This document shows positions 21,500 to 31,732 of a DNA stretch of 64,000 bases, one piece after another (positions within the stretch are counted from its first letter, which is position 1; the number at the start of each line of letters is the position of its first letter). The stretch is from Nyssa sinensis (taxonomy: Eukaryota > Streptophyta > Magnoliopsida > Cornales > Nyssaceae), in contig CM018051.1 in assembly GCA_008638375.1 (NCBI GenBank), positions 37,952,177-38,016,176 on the forward strand. The letters run 5' to 3'. The notes under the pieces are model-generated. The model saw only the letters and a program-made list of their open reading frames with translations, had not been told where the DNA came from and did not search any database. Both the position numbers and the translations under genes were made by a program.

Positions 21500-22842
21500 A
21501 TATAGCCTATCATTACGGGGGTTTTGCCTCTCGTCCTGTCAGATAAATTCCCGTAGTCGCCTTCTTCTAATGAGCTGTTCAATCTTGTGCTTGAGGGCTC
21601 TACATTCATCTGTGGTATGCTAATGGTCTTTGTGGAAGTCACAATATTTACTTTGATCCTTGAAGTCAGGACTGCTCTTCAATGGTTCTGGCCACCTCAA
21701 GTTTTCACGTGTTTATACCTACTGGAGTATGTAGGCGAGGGAGGCATTCAGAGATATGAACGTTCCGTACTTTCTAGAGTTAGAGTTGCTCCGGGTACCA
21801 TTCTTTTATTAGGACTTCTGACCTTCATCTTAGTTGTACTGGCGTCCCTTTTCTGAGTGTGGTCATCCTTCTGAGCTTGTTCTTTGGCCTTCCAGAAAGA
21901 CATCTTCGTATCTTCCAAGTTTATGTACTTTCGCGCCTGCTCCATAAGTGCTGCCATGTCAACGGGGGTATTTTTCATCAAAGAGTCCTAAAGGCGTCCA
22001 GGCCCTAAGCCAGAGGTGAGAACTGCCACCATGAAGCTCGGACTGTAGTCTGTTATCTCTATGAGCTCGGCATTGAAGCAAGTAATGTACTTTCAAAGCG
22101 ACTCGCCCTTGGCTTGTTTTATAGTAAGCATGAATTCTAGACCCTTTCTTAACTTTCTGCTGGTCAGGAATCTATCAATGAACTATTTGCTGAGCTCGTA
22201 GAAGTTGATGATCGACTCCTTTGGAAAGCTGTGGAACCATTTTAGAACAGCACCCTTGAGGCTTGCCACGAAGGTACGACACATGAAGGCGTCGGTAGCC
22301 CCATGTAAAGCCATCGTATGCTGATAGTGGGAAAGATGGTCCTCGAAGTTCTCAGACCCGTTATACAAGGTGAACTTCGGGACAACAAATTTCTTAGGCC
22401 GCTCCTCCGACATTATGGCAGGAGTGAACGACGTGGCAAACTTTTCGAGCAGCTTTCCTAGTTCATCTAGCTCTGGAGGGGCGTGGGTCCCTCTAGTGAA
22501 GATGGTTTGCTTCATGGAGTCCGTTATCTCTTCCATCCTTTGAGGAAGCCTAGGCGAAACCGGTTGTTATTAACCTTGTCTTGCAACCTCAGTCCCTATA
22601 TGGAAGGGATGATTTTTCCCAGTAGTGGTAGGGGGACGTTGCCCTCTTTAGAGTGGGGAAACTGGTGCCGACGGAGGCTGAAACTCAGGTGGCGTTAGAT
22701 TGTCTCCCGAGGCTGCCGGAGTTGGAATCCTTGTCCTGTTTTGATAATGGACAACAGGATGAAAAGTAGGCATCCCTCTCCCCACTGTGGTAAATGGCTG
22801 GGGATCGCCCCCTATGTGAGTGGTACCATGGGGGTGTACCAA
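21500..22842 (-). pseudogene. Tat gag remnant
   Basis: Minus-strand pieces of the capsid gene. 22,842-22,648 is the Pro-rich N-terminal part. 22,536-22,183 holds the retrotransposon gag core ('FTLYNGSENFEDHLSHYQHT', 'KGAVLKWFHSFPKESI'). 21,981-21,748 is downstream gag with 'MAALMEQARKYINLEDTKMS'. No intact CCHC knuckle was seen. Stops separate the pieces. Confidence 0.8.
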
Positions 22843-23212
22843 CTACACCTTAGGGAATTCCTCACTAGGAGGTCCTCCGCCCATGGTAGTGGTAGGAGGT
22901 CGAACCCCTTCATTAGCAACGCTAGTAGAAGGATGAGTGGGATGGTTCTACTGATTCTGGGCTAAGGAAGCCAAGGCTTGGGACATGGCAATGAGCTGCT
23001 CTTGCATATGATCAAACTGTTTTTGAATCCGATCGAGTTATTGTTGTAAGTGATCGGACGTTTGCACCTTTCCTCTTCTAGCAGAAGGCTGGAATCAAGG
23101 GTTTTGAGAATTTTTTCTTGGACGAAGATTGGGTGCCATCGTCCTTTTTGAAGAAAAAGACAAAGAAGCTGTTACTGTAGAAGAAAAGTTTAGCAAGAAA
23201 CGATTTTCATTT

Positions 23213-23229
23213 CCCACAGACGGTGCCAA
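23213..23229 (-). promoter_or_regulatory. Primer-binding site of the Tat element
   Basis: On the minus strand the sequence directly inside the right LTR reads TTGGCACCGTCTGTGGG, two bases after the LTR end. This is the primer-binding-site position, and the sequence is of the type common in Tat-lineage gypsy elements. The tRNA used is not assigned. Confidence 0.65.
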
Positions 23230-23231
23230 AC

Positions 23232-23819
23232 TGATGGTGCACTTTTGATTAATGGAGCTTCCGCTCTTTGTCTTCTGTCAAGAACTCAAAAGGAGAGATC
23301 AGAGGGCCACCGGGTTGGCTCCCGTGATAGCGGCTCCGATAATAAAGTCAGTAAAAATAAAAGAGAGACTGCAATTGAAAAAGAATAATTAACTGTAGTT
23401 GAAAAGAGCACCTTAAGGTTTAATTTATAGGCTACAGACTTCCTAAATTGATTAGGATTTGGAGTCGTAGATATCGGGATTTGATGATATCTGAAGATGG
23501 CAGTTGTCTTATTAAACTCTGCTCCCCTCTTAAGTAAGGATCGGAAGATATCCGAGAATAGTAGTTTCCATGTCGTGTTCTGCTTCCTCATTCCAAAGTC
23601 GGTAAGGCATGTAAGGCAGTAATCAGCTCGACACCTCTCTAGGTACATACTCCGAACTCTCTGCTCTAGAAGAAAGGTCTGCGCCCTTTTAATCAAGGAA
23701 CGTCTGGATCTTCGGAGTTGCCAGATCTGAATAACTTTATGTCATTTCTTGACCTGCACATGAAAAAGTTCATATACATGTGTCAATCTTAGGTTAGGCT
23801 GGCATTTTATGGTATATCA
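23232..23819 (-). repeat. Tat element 5' LTR
   Basis: Right copy, 588 bp, starting TGATGGTGCAC and ending GGTATATCA. Colinear with 13,328-13,914, with numerous substitutions. It is the promoter-bearing LTR for the minus-strand gag-pol. Confidence 0.9.
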
Positions 23820-23824
23820 ATATC

Positions 23825-24604
23825 TGTGAGGACAAAATATCATGATGACTTTACTAACACTTTTCACAACGTCAGTGGACAGAATAAAAAAATGTGATTT
23901 CAATTTAACAAATGAGAAGATTAAGATGGGAAAAGTATAGAAGCAGAACCCAAAGCTACTTCAAGCTGCTTTTGTTAAGACGTGCAAATATAGCGTTTCA
24001 GGTGGCCCATTGCGAATGTAAATTTTCAGACGATCAACCAAACACCATGTTGAAGAAAACAAATCGTGAGCTTAGCATCAAAACGGCAAACATTGGGGGG
24101 GGGGGGGGGGGGGGGGGGGACCTCCAAATGGGCCCAGTAGTAATGTCATTGACTTGGTACGTAGGTGGCTATTTGCCCAACTGGGACCCAATACAAGATT
24201 TTGATATGCCAAGCACCTTTCTTGAAATGTGTTTTTTTTTAATGGATCAGGTGTATCACTGTTTTAATTTATTTTTTTAATAATATTATGACTTACTTAA
24301 AAAAAATAATCATAACATACATAGCATGAATATTATTGAAAGGACAGTGCTTTATACCCAGAAAATAATTTCTCTTTTCTTAGATGAGTTCTGATACAAA
24401 AGAAAAGAGTGACACTGTGCATATTAAATTTTTTTTATATATATTTTTAAAAAAAGTCATGTTTTTTAATTTATATTTTCAAATGTTTTTCGTGTCACTG
24501 CATAGTACTTTTGAATTATACATTTGATTTTTAAAAAATATTATATAATGACCTATGATATTGGAAATATAATTAGACACATTACCTTATTGAAAATATA
24601 AATG
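23825..24604. other. Non-coding DNA with a long G run
   Basis: No gene recognised. A homopolymer of about 23 G lies at 24,097-24,119. The rest is AT-rich. Confidence 0.5.
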
Positions 24605-24735
24605 TTGTGATTTGGTTTACAGATGATGTGTAAATAATATTTTTAAAATTAATAGATGTATTTTGTTAAAATTTAAAGGAGAATTATGATGAATAATGTC
24701 ATTCGATAAACTATTTCGATAAACCAAATCACAAT
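24605..24735. mobile_element. Small MITE upstream of the AAA-ATPase gene
   Basis: Left end TTGTGATTTGGTTTA is inverted at the right end (...TAAACCAAATCACAA). The inner sequence 'gatgatgtgtaaataatattttt...aattaatagatgt' is shared with the MITE at 27,451-27,565 on the other side of the gene. About 131 bp, no coding capacity. A clear target duplication was not found. Confidence 0.65.
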
Positions 24736-25164
24736 GTTTATATGTAAGTTTATCTAAATTTAAAAAAAAAAAGACAAAAATAATTTGTTTAACTTTTTCA
24801 AGAACGTTTCTAAATTTATAAAAACACTTTGAGATGAGTCGATTAAATTTTTTTTTTTTCACATGACATGTTAGAGTTCGAGTCCTATGGCTCATGCACA
24901 TTCCAGCACACACGCTTAGATTAACTCCTCATCTCCCATTTTTGTACTTCAAAAAAAAAATAGAAAAGAAAAAAAAAAAAAGAGAACTTTTTAAAATTTT
25001 GTCTATATTTTTTTTAAAAAAGCTAAACATAATTTTCTTTCATTCTGTTTTATTTCTCGTAAAAACAAAAAGAAAAATTTATGTACAATATTTATCACAG
25101 TCGTTCTCACTTCTTTTGTCTAGAGTCAAAAAAATTATACCATTAGTTTTTTTCATTTTGGAGG
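24736..25164. other. AT-rich non-coding DNA
   Basis: Poly-A and poly-T rich. No gene or repeat end recognised. Confidence 0.45.
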
Positions 25165-25443
25165 GACTTTGAAATGACGTCATCCCATGACATGGGAACC
25201 AACCCAGGTAACAACTAACAACTGGGGGGGGGGCCTATTGGTAATAACATGATTATAAAATTTAAACTGTTAGCCACGTGTTAATTCATATTTTTCAGCG
25301 TTGAGATTTGAACTCAGGACCTTTAACTTGCTCTAATATCATGTTAAACTATCAACTTATTTAAAAACTTAAACTATTAAAGAAAGTATAACTTTATTAT
25401 TATATTCTCTAACAATAATAATAACACTGTTTTTCACTCACCC

Positions 25444-25490
<47 letters not shown>

Positions 25491-25576
25491 CGCGCGCGCC
25501 CGCTATAACTTGTTTAACAGAAGTCCTAACCAAAAGCATTTCAACAATTTGATTTAGGTATTGATATATAGAAAAG
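25165..25576 (+). promoter_or_regulatory. Upstream region of the AAA-ATPase gene
   Basis: Holds the putative promoter and 5' UTR. It is duplicated, diverged, at 655-1000. It contains a compound microsatellite at about 25,447-25,502: (TA)n, then (TG)n, then (CG)n. The last 60 bp before the ATG ('aaaagcatttcaacaatttgatttaggtattgatata') are among the duplicated parts. No unambiguous TATA box could be told apart from the TA repeat. Confidence 0.5.
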
Positions 25577-27079
25577 ATGACGGTGAGCGCAGAGATGTGG
25601 TTAGGGATTACGGTGGGCGGCCTTATGTTTATTTGGGGCATGTTTCAAAAGTTCTTCCTCAATCAATTCCATGACCGTATTGGGATATATGGCCAGAAAC
25701 TGGTGAATCTGGCGTCCCCTTATCACGAAATTACTTTCAATGAATACACCGGCGATCGTTTCGAGCGTAGCAATGCCTACACAACCATTGAAACGTACCT
25801 GGGAGCCAATTCCTCCGCCCGTGCTAAGCGCCTTAAAGCTGATATGGTGAGAGATGGTCAATCTCTAATCCTTAGCATGGACGACCGCGAGGAGGTCACT
25901 GATGATTATGAAGGCATCAGGCTATGGTGGACTTCCGGCAAAAACCCCCCCAAGCCACAGTCCATTTATTACTATCCCAACTCCGATTGAAAGAGGAATT
26001 ACAAACTCACCTTCCACAAACGTCATCGGGATTTCATCACCAAGTCTTACTTGAATCATGTGATGGCCGAACGGAAGGCAATTGCTGTGAGAATGCGCCA
26101 GCGAAGGCTCTACACCAACAATCGCAGCGAGCAATGGCATGGCTACAAAAGGACCATGTGGAGCCATGTGGAGTTTGATCACCCTGCAAAGTTTGAGACT
26201 TTGGCACTGGAGCCCAAGAAGAAGCAGGAAATTCTCAACGATCTCATTACATTCAGCAAGGCCAAACAGTATGCCAAGATTGGGAAGGCTTGGAAACGTG
26301 GATATCTCCTTTATGGTCCCCCGGGAACTGGTAAGTCCACCATGGCCGCTGCCATGGCTAATCTTTTGCAATATGATGTCTATGATCTTGAATTGACAGC
26401 GGTGAAGGATAACACGGAGCTGAGGAAGCTGTTGATCGACACCTCAAGTAAGTCCATCATAGTGATTGAGGACATTGATTGTTCACTCGATCTCACGGGC
26501 CAGAGAAAGAAGGAAAAGAAGAAAGATGAAGGAGAAGAAGTGGATCAAGTTCGTAGAAAGAAAAAAGACGAAGATGAAAGCACTAGTACCAAGGTTACTC
26601 TATCTGGACTTTTGAATTTCATCGACGGACTTTGGTCTGCGTGTGGCAGCGAGAGACTCATTGTGTTCACCACTAATTTTGTGGAAAAACTTGACCCAGC
26701 TCTCATTCGCAGAGGACGCATGGACAAGCATATAAAACTGTCCTACTGTTCCTTTGAAGCATTCAAGGTGCTTGCAAAAAACTATTTGGATCTTGACTCG
26801 CACAAGTTGTTTACAACTATTAGCTGCTTGTTGGGGGAGACCAATATAACTCCTGCTGATGTTGCCGAGAATTTGATGCCTAAGTCTGCTGAAGATGGTC
26901 CCCAAACTTGTCTGGAAAATTTAATAAAAGCACTTGAGACCGCCAAGGAAGAAGCAAGGCTGAAAGATGAGGAAGAAGAGAGACTGAAGGCCGAGAAAGA
27001 ACAGGAAGGGGAGAGACTCAAGGCCGAGAAAGAAGAGAAAGAGAAAGAACAAAAACGTGCTGAAGAAGTGGAGGATTAA
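25577..27079 (+). pseudogene. AAA-ATPase (BCS1/HSR4-like) with one in-frame stop
   Basis: A single-exon gene of 501 codons including the stop, the usual size of plant BCS1-type AAA-ATPases (the ASD/HSR4/AATP1 group, often mitochondrial or ER membrane proteins). Domains: an N-terminal membrane segment (about residues 8-26) and AAA-associated N domain with 'RFERSNAYTTIETYL'; Walker A GPPGTGKS at 247-254; Walker B IIVIEDID at 294-301; a Lys/Glu insert near 315-335; sensor region 'ERLIVFTTNFVEKLDPALI' and 'RRGRMDKHIKLSYC'; and a C-terminal coiled Glu/Lys tail. Codon 138 is TGA (25,988-25,990); the frame is intact on both sides and no other lesion is seen. It may be a recent null allele or a single-base sequencing error. 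Confidence 0.85.
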
Positions 27080-27450
27080 AAAATATGGAATCCAGTGATG
27101 GTGAACAACTTGGTATTGGAACTGCATCCATTATTATGTATACTGTATATTCTGTATATTGTGTGGTTTGTCTTTACATCGATCGTTGGTCGTTTGCATG
27201 GATATTAGTGTACATTTTCTGCACATACGTACTTTTCTCTTATTAGAACCACTGGTGACTAGTGTGAATATTGTAATATAAGTTTGTCACTATTGTATGG
27301 GTTACTCAGAATTTAAGCTTTATTGTAATATTAGTTTGTGGAGATATTGTATGGGTTACTCAGAATTGAAGCTGGTGATTATTGTGATATTAGTTTGTGG
27401 GAATATGGTATATTTTTAATCAATCCAAAATTAGTTGCTCAGAAAAAAAG
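27080..27450 (+). other. 3' flank of the AAA-ATPase gene with short tandem repeats
   Basis: Probable 3' UTR and downstream DNA. Units of about 60 bp, 'attgtaatattagtttgtgg(a)gatattgtatgggttactcagaatt', are repeated two to three times at 27,265-27,420. Confidence 0.5.
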
Positions 27451-27565
27451 TTTGGTTTATCGGATGACGTGTAAATAGTATTTTTGTAATTAATAGATGT
27501 TTTTAGCCTTTTTATTTAAATTTTAAAAAAAAATTACGATAGATAGTGTTATCCGATAAACCAAT
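27451..27565. mobile_element. Small MITE downstream of the AAA-ATPase gene
   Basis: Left end TTTGGTTTATCGGATGAC is inverted at the right end (...GTTATCCGATAAACCA). The interior shares 'gtgtaaata(g/a)tattttt...aattaatagatgt' with the MITE at 24,605-24,735. About 115 bp, non-coding. Confidence 0.7.
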
Positions 27566-28140
27566 CCGGTATAGCATTATTCAATTGGACCAAGCAATTT
27601 TATCTTGTGCACGTGCACCATTTTGGATCCCATTAATTTTTTTTTAATGTTTTCTTTGTATTTTTGTTTTTTTTTTTATAAAAAAAAAACTTGTTCCGCC
27701 ACCAACAACAATCCAACCTTCTAGTGACAAACTTATTAGGAACACGCAAGAGAGTGTTGCTAATAGTAGGCTATTTGCAACCATTAATAGAGTGCATGCT
27801 AGAAGTAGTATTTTTGAAACAATTACTAATGAGTGTGCAAAAGTGCACTCTAAATACCCGATTATTTGATTAAATTGCTAAAATATGAATAGAAATGTTA
27901 GGATATAATTTACATTATTTAATTTAATTTTTATTTACTGTGAAATGTATTTGAACATTATTTAATATTTTAAATTTTAAATAAATGCATTAAATAGTCT
28001 TTTGAAAATTTATCCTTGAGCGTTACAAAAATTTATTATTTGTTGATTTGGACAGAATGATTGAAAATTACAGATAGTTAAAAAAAGCTCCAGGCGTTGA
28101 TTGAAGAAAAGCAAAACAAGAAGTAAAAGATAAAAAAAAA
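27566..28140. other. AT-rich non-coding DNA
   Basis: No gene recognised. A stretch at 27,690-27,870 is locally open but has no known domain. Confidence 0.4.
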
Positions 28141-29692
28141 AAAAATACCAAGGAGCCAAATCAAGACCTGGCGTGATTGGAAGCTTAGAAAAAAAAAATG
28201 ATGAAGTCCAGGGCAGGAAGCTTGCGTGTGGGGTCCGCGCTGAATGAAGCCAAAAGAAAAAGTGAGGGCTTGGTTTGGGCAAGACGGCTGAAGAGGGAAA
28301 TTGAATGAGAAGTGGGCCTGGGCAAGGTGTGGGCCTGTCGCTGGAGTGCCAGGTGCTGCACGGTGCAAGACACAACAAAGAAAAAAAGCCAGCAGGCTTG
28401 GTGCGACTGTGAAGTGAAGTGGGCCAGGGGCCTGGTGCGGCTGGCTTGGAGAGAGCTACGCGCAAGGCAGGGCGCGGCTGCTGGGGCTTGTGCGATTGGA
28501 ATTGAGGCCCAGGGGCTGTGGCGTGTAGGGTTCAACTGGAGGCGCAGGAAAAATGAACGAAAAAAAATATACAGAAGCTGCGGGAGAACAGAGGGAGAAT
28601 TGAAAAAAATACAGAGGTGCGGCTGGCGTAGGACGGGCGACGGCAGAACAGAAAATTCTTTGCAGTCACGCCATGGCTCGTTTCTTGTCTATAAAATTTA
28701 CGTTACCCGTTCTGTATATGGGTAACTAAATTTTTAAGTGGGGTTAAGAATGAACTTGTACTATAGATGGTTGTTTTAATTTATTTTTGATTCCTGTACG
28801 TGGTTTTCACTTATTAAATTCTTTCATGATCATTCGTAATTTATTGTTGAATTTTATTCTTCGAATAATTAAAGGGTTTAGTCCTTTTATAGATTCAGTC
28901 ATGCTTTTTCTATCAAATGGATTAATGTTTTGATTATTTTTGGAACAATTAGTTATTTATATTGATTCAATTCTCTGCTGCAATATTACTAGTTGGGTAT
29001 ATTGTCGTCGTTGGGTTTTTTCAATGTGAATAATAACTTGTGTGATTTAAAAGTGTTGAATGATTTTTCAAAGGGTTTTTTTCAGTCTAATTTTGGTTCA
29101 TAATTTTAAATCTTCCGATTGAGATTTTTGGAATTTAATTTCTCAATTGAGTTATCAGTGAATTAAAAATAATTAAAATACCATATATGTGCAAGGGATT
29201 CCCGACACTCCACTATTCGTTAATTTGAGTATTTTCTTCCATTAATCAATTTGTTTAATTTTTAATTTGCATTCAAAAATCACTTTTTTATATTTTATTT
29301 TTTCGTTAACCGTTTAATAATTTTTTTAGTTTTAGAAATTCTGTTTATTATTCTTTTAATTTAGTCTCTTTGGGGAATCGACACCCCAAAGCTACACTAC
29401 AACTACCGCATTATTCTTTGGGCATAATCAGGTACATGTGCGTCACAAATAAGCATAAGCAAAAGTTAATTCCTGTTTGTGAGGGAAGATTCTTTTTCAA
29501 CAAAAATGAGTTATTGGCGATGTTTTAGTGTGTCGCTGATGGTAAAACTATTGGCGACACATGAAGTAGCGCTACTAATATTTTAAAGTATTTTGACAAC
29601 ACTCCAGAGTACTTAACTAATAATCTTTTTTTGTGTGTGACACTTATTGTACATAGCTAAAAGCTTTCATTTTGATGTGTAGCTTGTGTCAT
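28141..29692. other. GC-rich patch and LTR-like DNA
   Basis: 28,170-28,690 is unusually GC-rich and purine-rich on the plus strand compared with its surroundings. It is open in several frames, but no domain was recognised, so the frames are probably chance. 28,690-29,430 is AT-rich and ends with 'ggggaatcgacaccccaaagctacactacaactaccgcatt', a type of sequence often found at plant LTR ends. No paired copy occurs here. Confidence 0.35.
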
Positions 29693-29855
29693 GTCCCATG
29701 CTCCAAATTTGGTAGAGCAAGCCCGTGATCGACCACCGAAGTCTTCAATATCAAATGGGTTACATAATTGTAATGTTTTTTCTTTTTCATAAGCAAAAGC
29801 TCAATAATATCTATCAATCCTCATCTAACCACAAACACACCCATATGATCGACAC
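29693..29855 (-). repeat. Gypsy-type LTR fragment, left piece
   Basis: Begins TGTCCCATGCTCCAAATTTGG and has a 'tgatcgaccaccg' block comparable with 'aatcgcgaccacc' in the LTR fragment at 4562. Its presumed continuation is at 56,975, on the other side of the nested insertions, where the 'cagtgagtaattcc' landmark appears near 57,247. Confidence 0.45.
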
Positions 29856-30164
29856 TAGGGGTGCAACTTGGGTGAGTTAGGCTCGGGTTGAGTAATGTCC
29901 AAGTCTAGTCCAAGTTCTAAAATGGTCAACCCGAGCCCAGCCCAAACCTGACCTTGAACTAGATCAATCCAACCTGAGCCTGACCCAAATTAAAATTTAT
30001 TAGTATCGGATTCAATCTGAGCTCGGTCATTAATTCTAATTTTTAAACTTTAGTCACAATTTCTTCAATAAATTGTTATCTTTTTTCCTATTTTGATTAT
30101 ACACTAAAAGCTCCCACAATTTCTCCTTCTGAAAGAAACCTAAAATAGTTAATATAATTCTTTC
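29856..30164. mobile_element. hAT-like MITE, left half
   Basis: Starts TAGGGGTGCAACTTGGGTGA; the inverted counterpart '...cgcccaaagttgcaccctta' ends at 56,974. The outer flanks ATCGACAC (29,848-29,855) and ACCGAAAC (56,975-56,982) match at six of eight positions, as expected for an old 8-bp hAT target duplication. The arms are rich in 'gagcc/cgggtt' motifs. It is interrupted by a MULE. Confidence 0.7.
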
Positions 30165-30619
30165 AACATAATTACACTTACCTCCCCTGAGGTTTCTGAC
30201 AATTACAAAAACCTTCCCTATAGTTTCTAAAATAATACTGTCTCCCCTGTCAGAATACACGGAGTAATGGCGTTAACGGCGAAGCTGAAGTTACCAAAAT
30301 ACCCTTCAGAGGAGAAAACCATATTATAATCAAAATATCTCTTCAGGCAAAATGACAGAATTACCCTTATGTATTTTAGATCGTTCTAAATGATCAATTG
30401 TCATTTCACCGTTAACGCAAGGTTGAGTTTAGAGAGAGAGAGAGAGAGAGAGAGAGTCACCCTTTTGTCGAAAACTTACTCGACCGATCAAGAATTTTTG
30501 GTTGTTTAAACCGAAAACGAAGCCAAACATCTGATACTACAACAAGATCAAACAACTTTTACCGATTTGGATTGTTGAAAAAGGATTGTTGGTTGGACTT
30601 CTTCAACCTCGGGTATCAT

Positions 30620-31030
30620 TTTTTTCTCTGTTTCAGTTCTCTTTTCTTCTTCGATGTCGTTTGAGGTCGTTCTCCTTTCTTTCTTTTTTTTTTGTGAGCA
30701 AATAGAAAAGATGGTGACGGTTTAGGTTTTGGGTTTTGGGGTAACTTTTTGTGTTTTGGGTTTAGGTTTTGAAATAGGATTTTTTAACTTCAAAAATCAA
30801 AGAAGGGTTTAGGTTTTGGGGTAATTTTTTTGTCTCTGTTTTAGTTCTCTTTTCTTCTTCGATGTCGTTTGAGGTCGTTCTCTTTTTTTTTTTTTTTGTG
30901 AGCAAATAGAAAAAATGGTGACAGTTGTAACTTCAAAAATCAAAGAAGGGTTTAGGTTTTGGGAAAAAAGTTTCGGTAGACATGTTTTTTGTTTGGGTTT
31001 GTCGTTTCAAAAATCAAAGAAAGGTTAATA
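30620..31030. repeat. Tandem duplication in the MULE leader
   Basis: Two units of about 207 bp (30,621-30,827 and 30,828-31,030) share 'agttctcttttcttcttcg', 'atgtcgtttgaggtcgttct', 'gtgagcaaatagaaaa(g/a)atgg' and 'aaatcaaagaa(g/a)ggtt'. Non-coding; preceded by a (GA)n run at 30,430-30,456. Confidence 0.75.
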
Positions 31031-31263
31031 TGTTTTTGGGTTGAAAAGGTTTTTTTTTTTTTTGGGTTTTTGTTAACTATTCTATTTGTGTACAATAATT
31101 TATTCTGTAATTTGTTTTTTGAGTTTTTGAATGATTCTTCGTATGGATTTTTTTGTTACCGTGGGGGATTTTCTTGCAATTTGATTGCGGGATATTCCCA
31201 CTGATTTGTGTATATGTAGCGTCTAGATGATTGTGTTTTTACAATATTCATGCATATTCATAA

Positions 31264-31640
31264 TAAAATGTTACAATGTTCATGTATGTTCAAATAAGAG
31301 ACATGTGTTTATTTATTTATTTATTTATTTTTCCTCTGTGTGTGGAATTGAGACTCCTTCATGCCACAATTCTATTTCTCCACTCTCTTGCATTTACCAA
31401 TTTTTTTATTGGTTGTTTCTATGGATTTTTTTTGTTATTCATTTGTTAATGATAAAATGTTACAATGTTCATGTATGTTCAAATCAGAGACGTGTTTTTT
31501 TTTTTTTTCCTCTGTGTGTGGAATTGAGACTCCTTCATGCCATAATTCTATTTCTCTACTCTGTTGCATATACCAATTTTTTTATCGGTTCTTCCTATGA
31601 ATTTTTTTTGTTATCCATTTATTAATGATAAAATGTTACC
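31264..31640. repeat. Second tandem duplication in the MULE leader
   Basis: Two units of about 189 bp share 'aaaatgttacaatgttcatg', 'ctctgtgtgtggaattgaga' and 'ttattaatgataaaatgtta'-like ends. Frames across the units give hydrophobic chance peptides; no gene is inferred. Confidence 0.8.
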
Positions 31641-31732
31641 ATAAAATCTGCTTTTACCATAAAATCTATTTTTTTCCTATTCCTGCAAGTATTACACGCT
31701 TATGTTTTGTTTATTTTTTGTATGTTTCAGCA

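Larger units (their letters stand above)
13328..23819 (-). mobile_element. Complete degenerate Tat-lineage Ty3/gypsy retrotransposon
   Basis: A 10.5-kb element. LTRs at 13,328-13,914 and 23,232-23,819 both start TGATGGTGCAC and end ...ATCA. A perfect 5-bp target duplication ATATC lies outside (13,323-13,327 and 23,820-23,824). On the minus strand the order is LTR, primer-binding site, gag, protease, RT, RNase H, a second archaeal-type RNase H, integrase, long non-coding repeats, and LTR. The second RNase H, the extra region after integrase and the antisense gene point to the Tat group. LTRs differ at many sites and coding regions have many stops, so the insertion is old. Confidence 0.9.

Noticed and set aside
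28010..28725. Several overlapping open frames of 96-151 codons
   Set aside because: Composition-driven in a GC-rich island; different frames on both strands are open together and none shows a domain.
31227..31625. Cys/Phe-rich 132-codon open frame
   Set aside because: It spans a tandem duplication in the MULE leader and has no homology signal.
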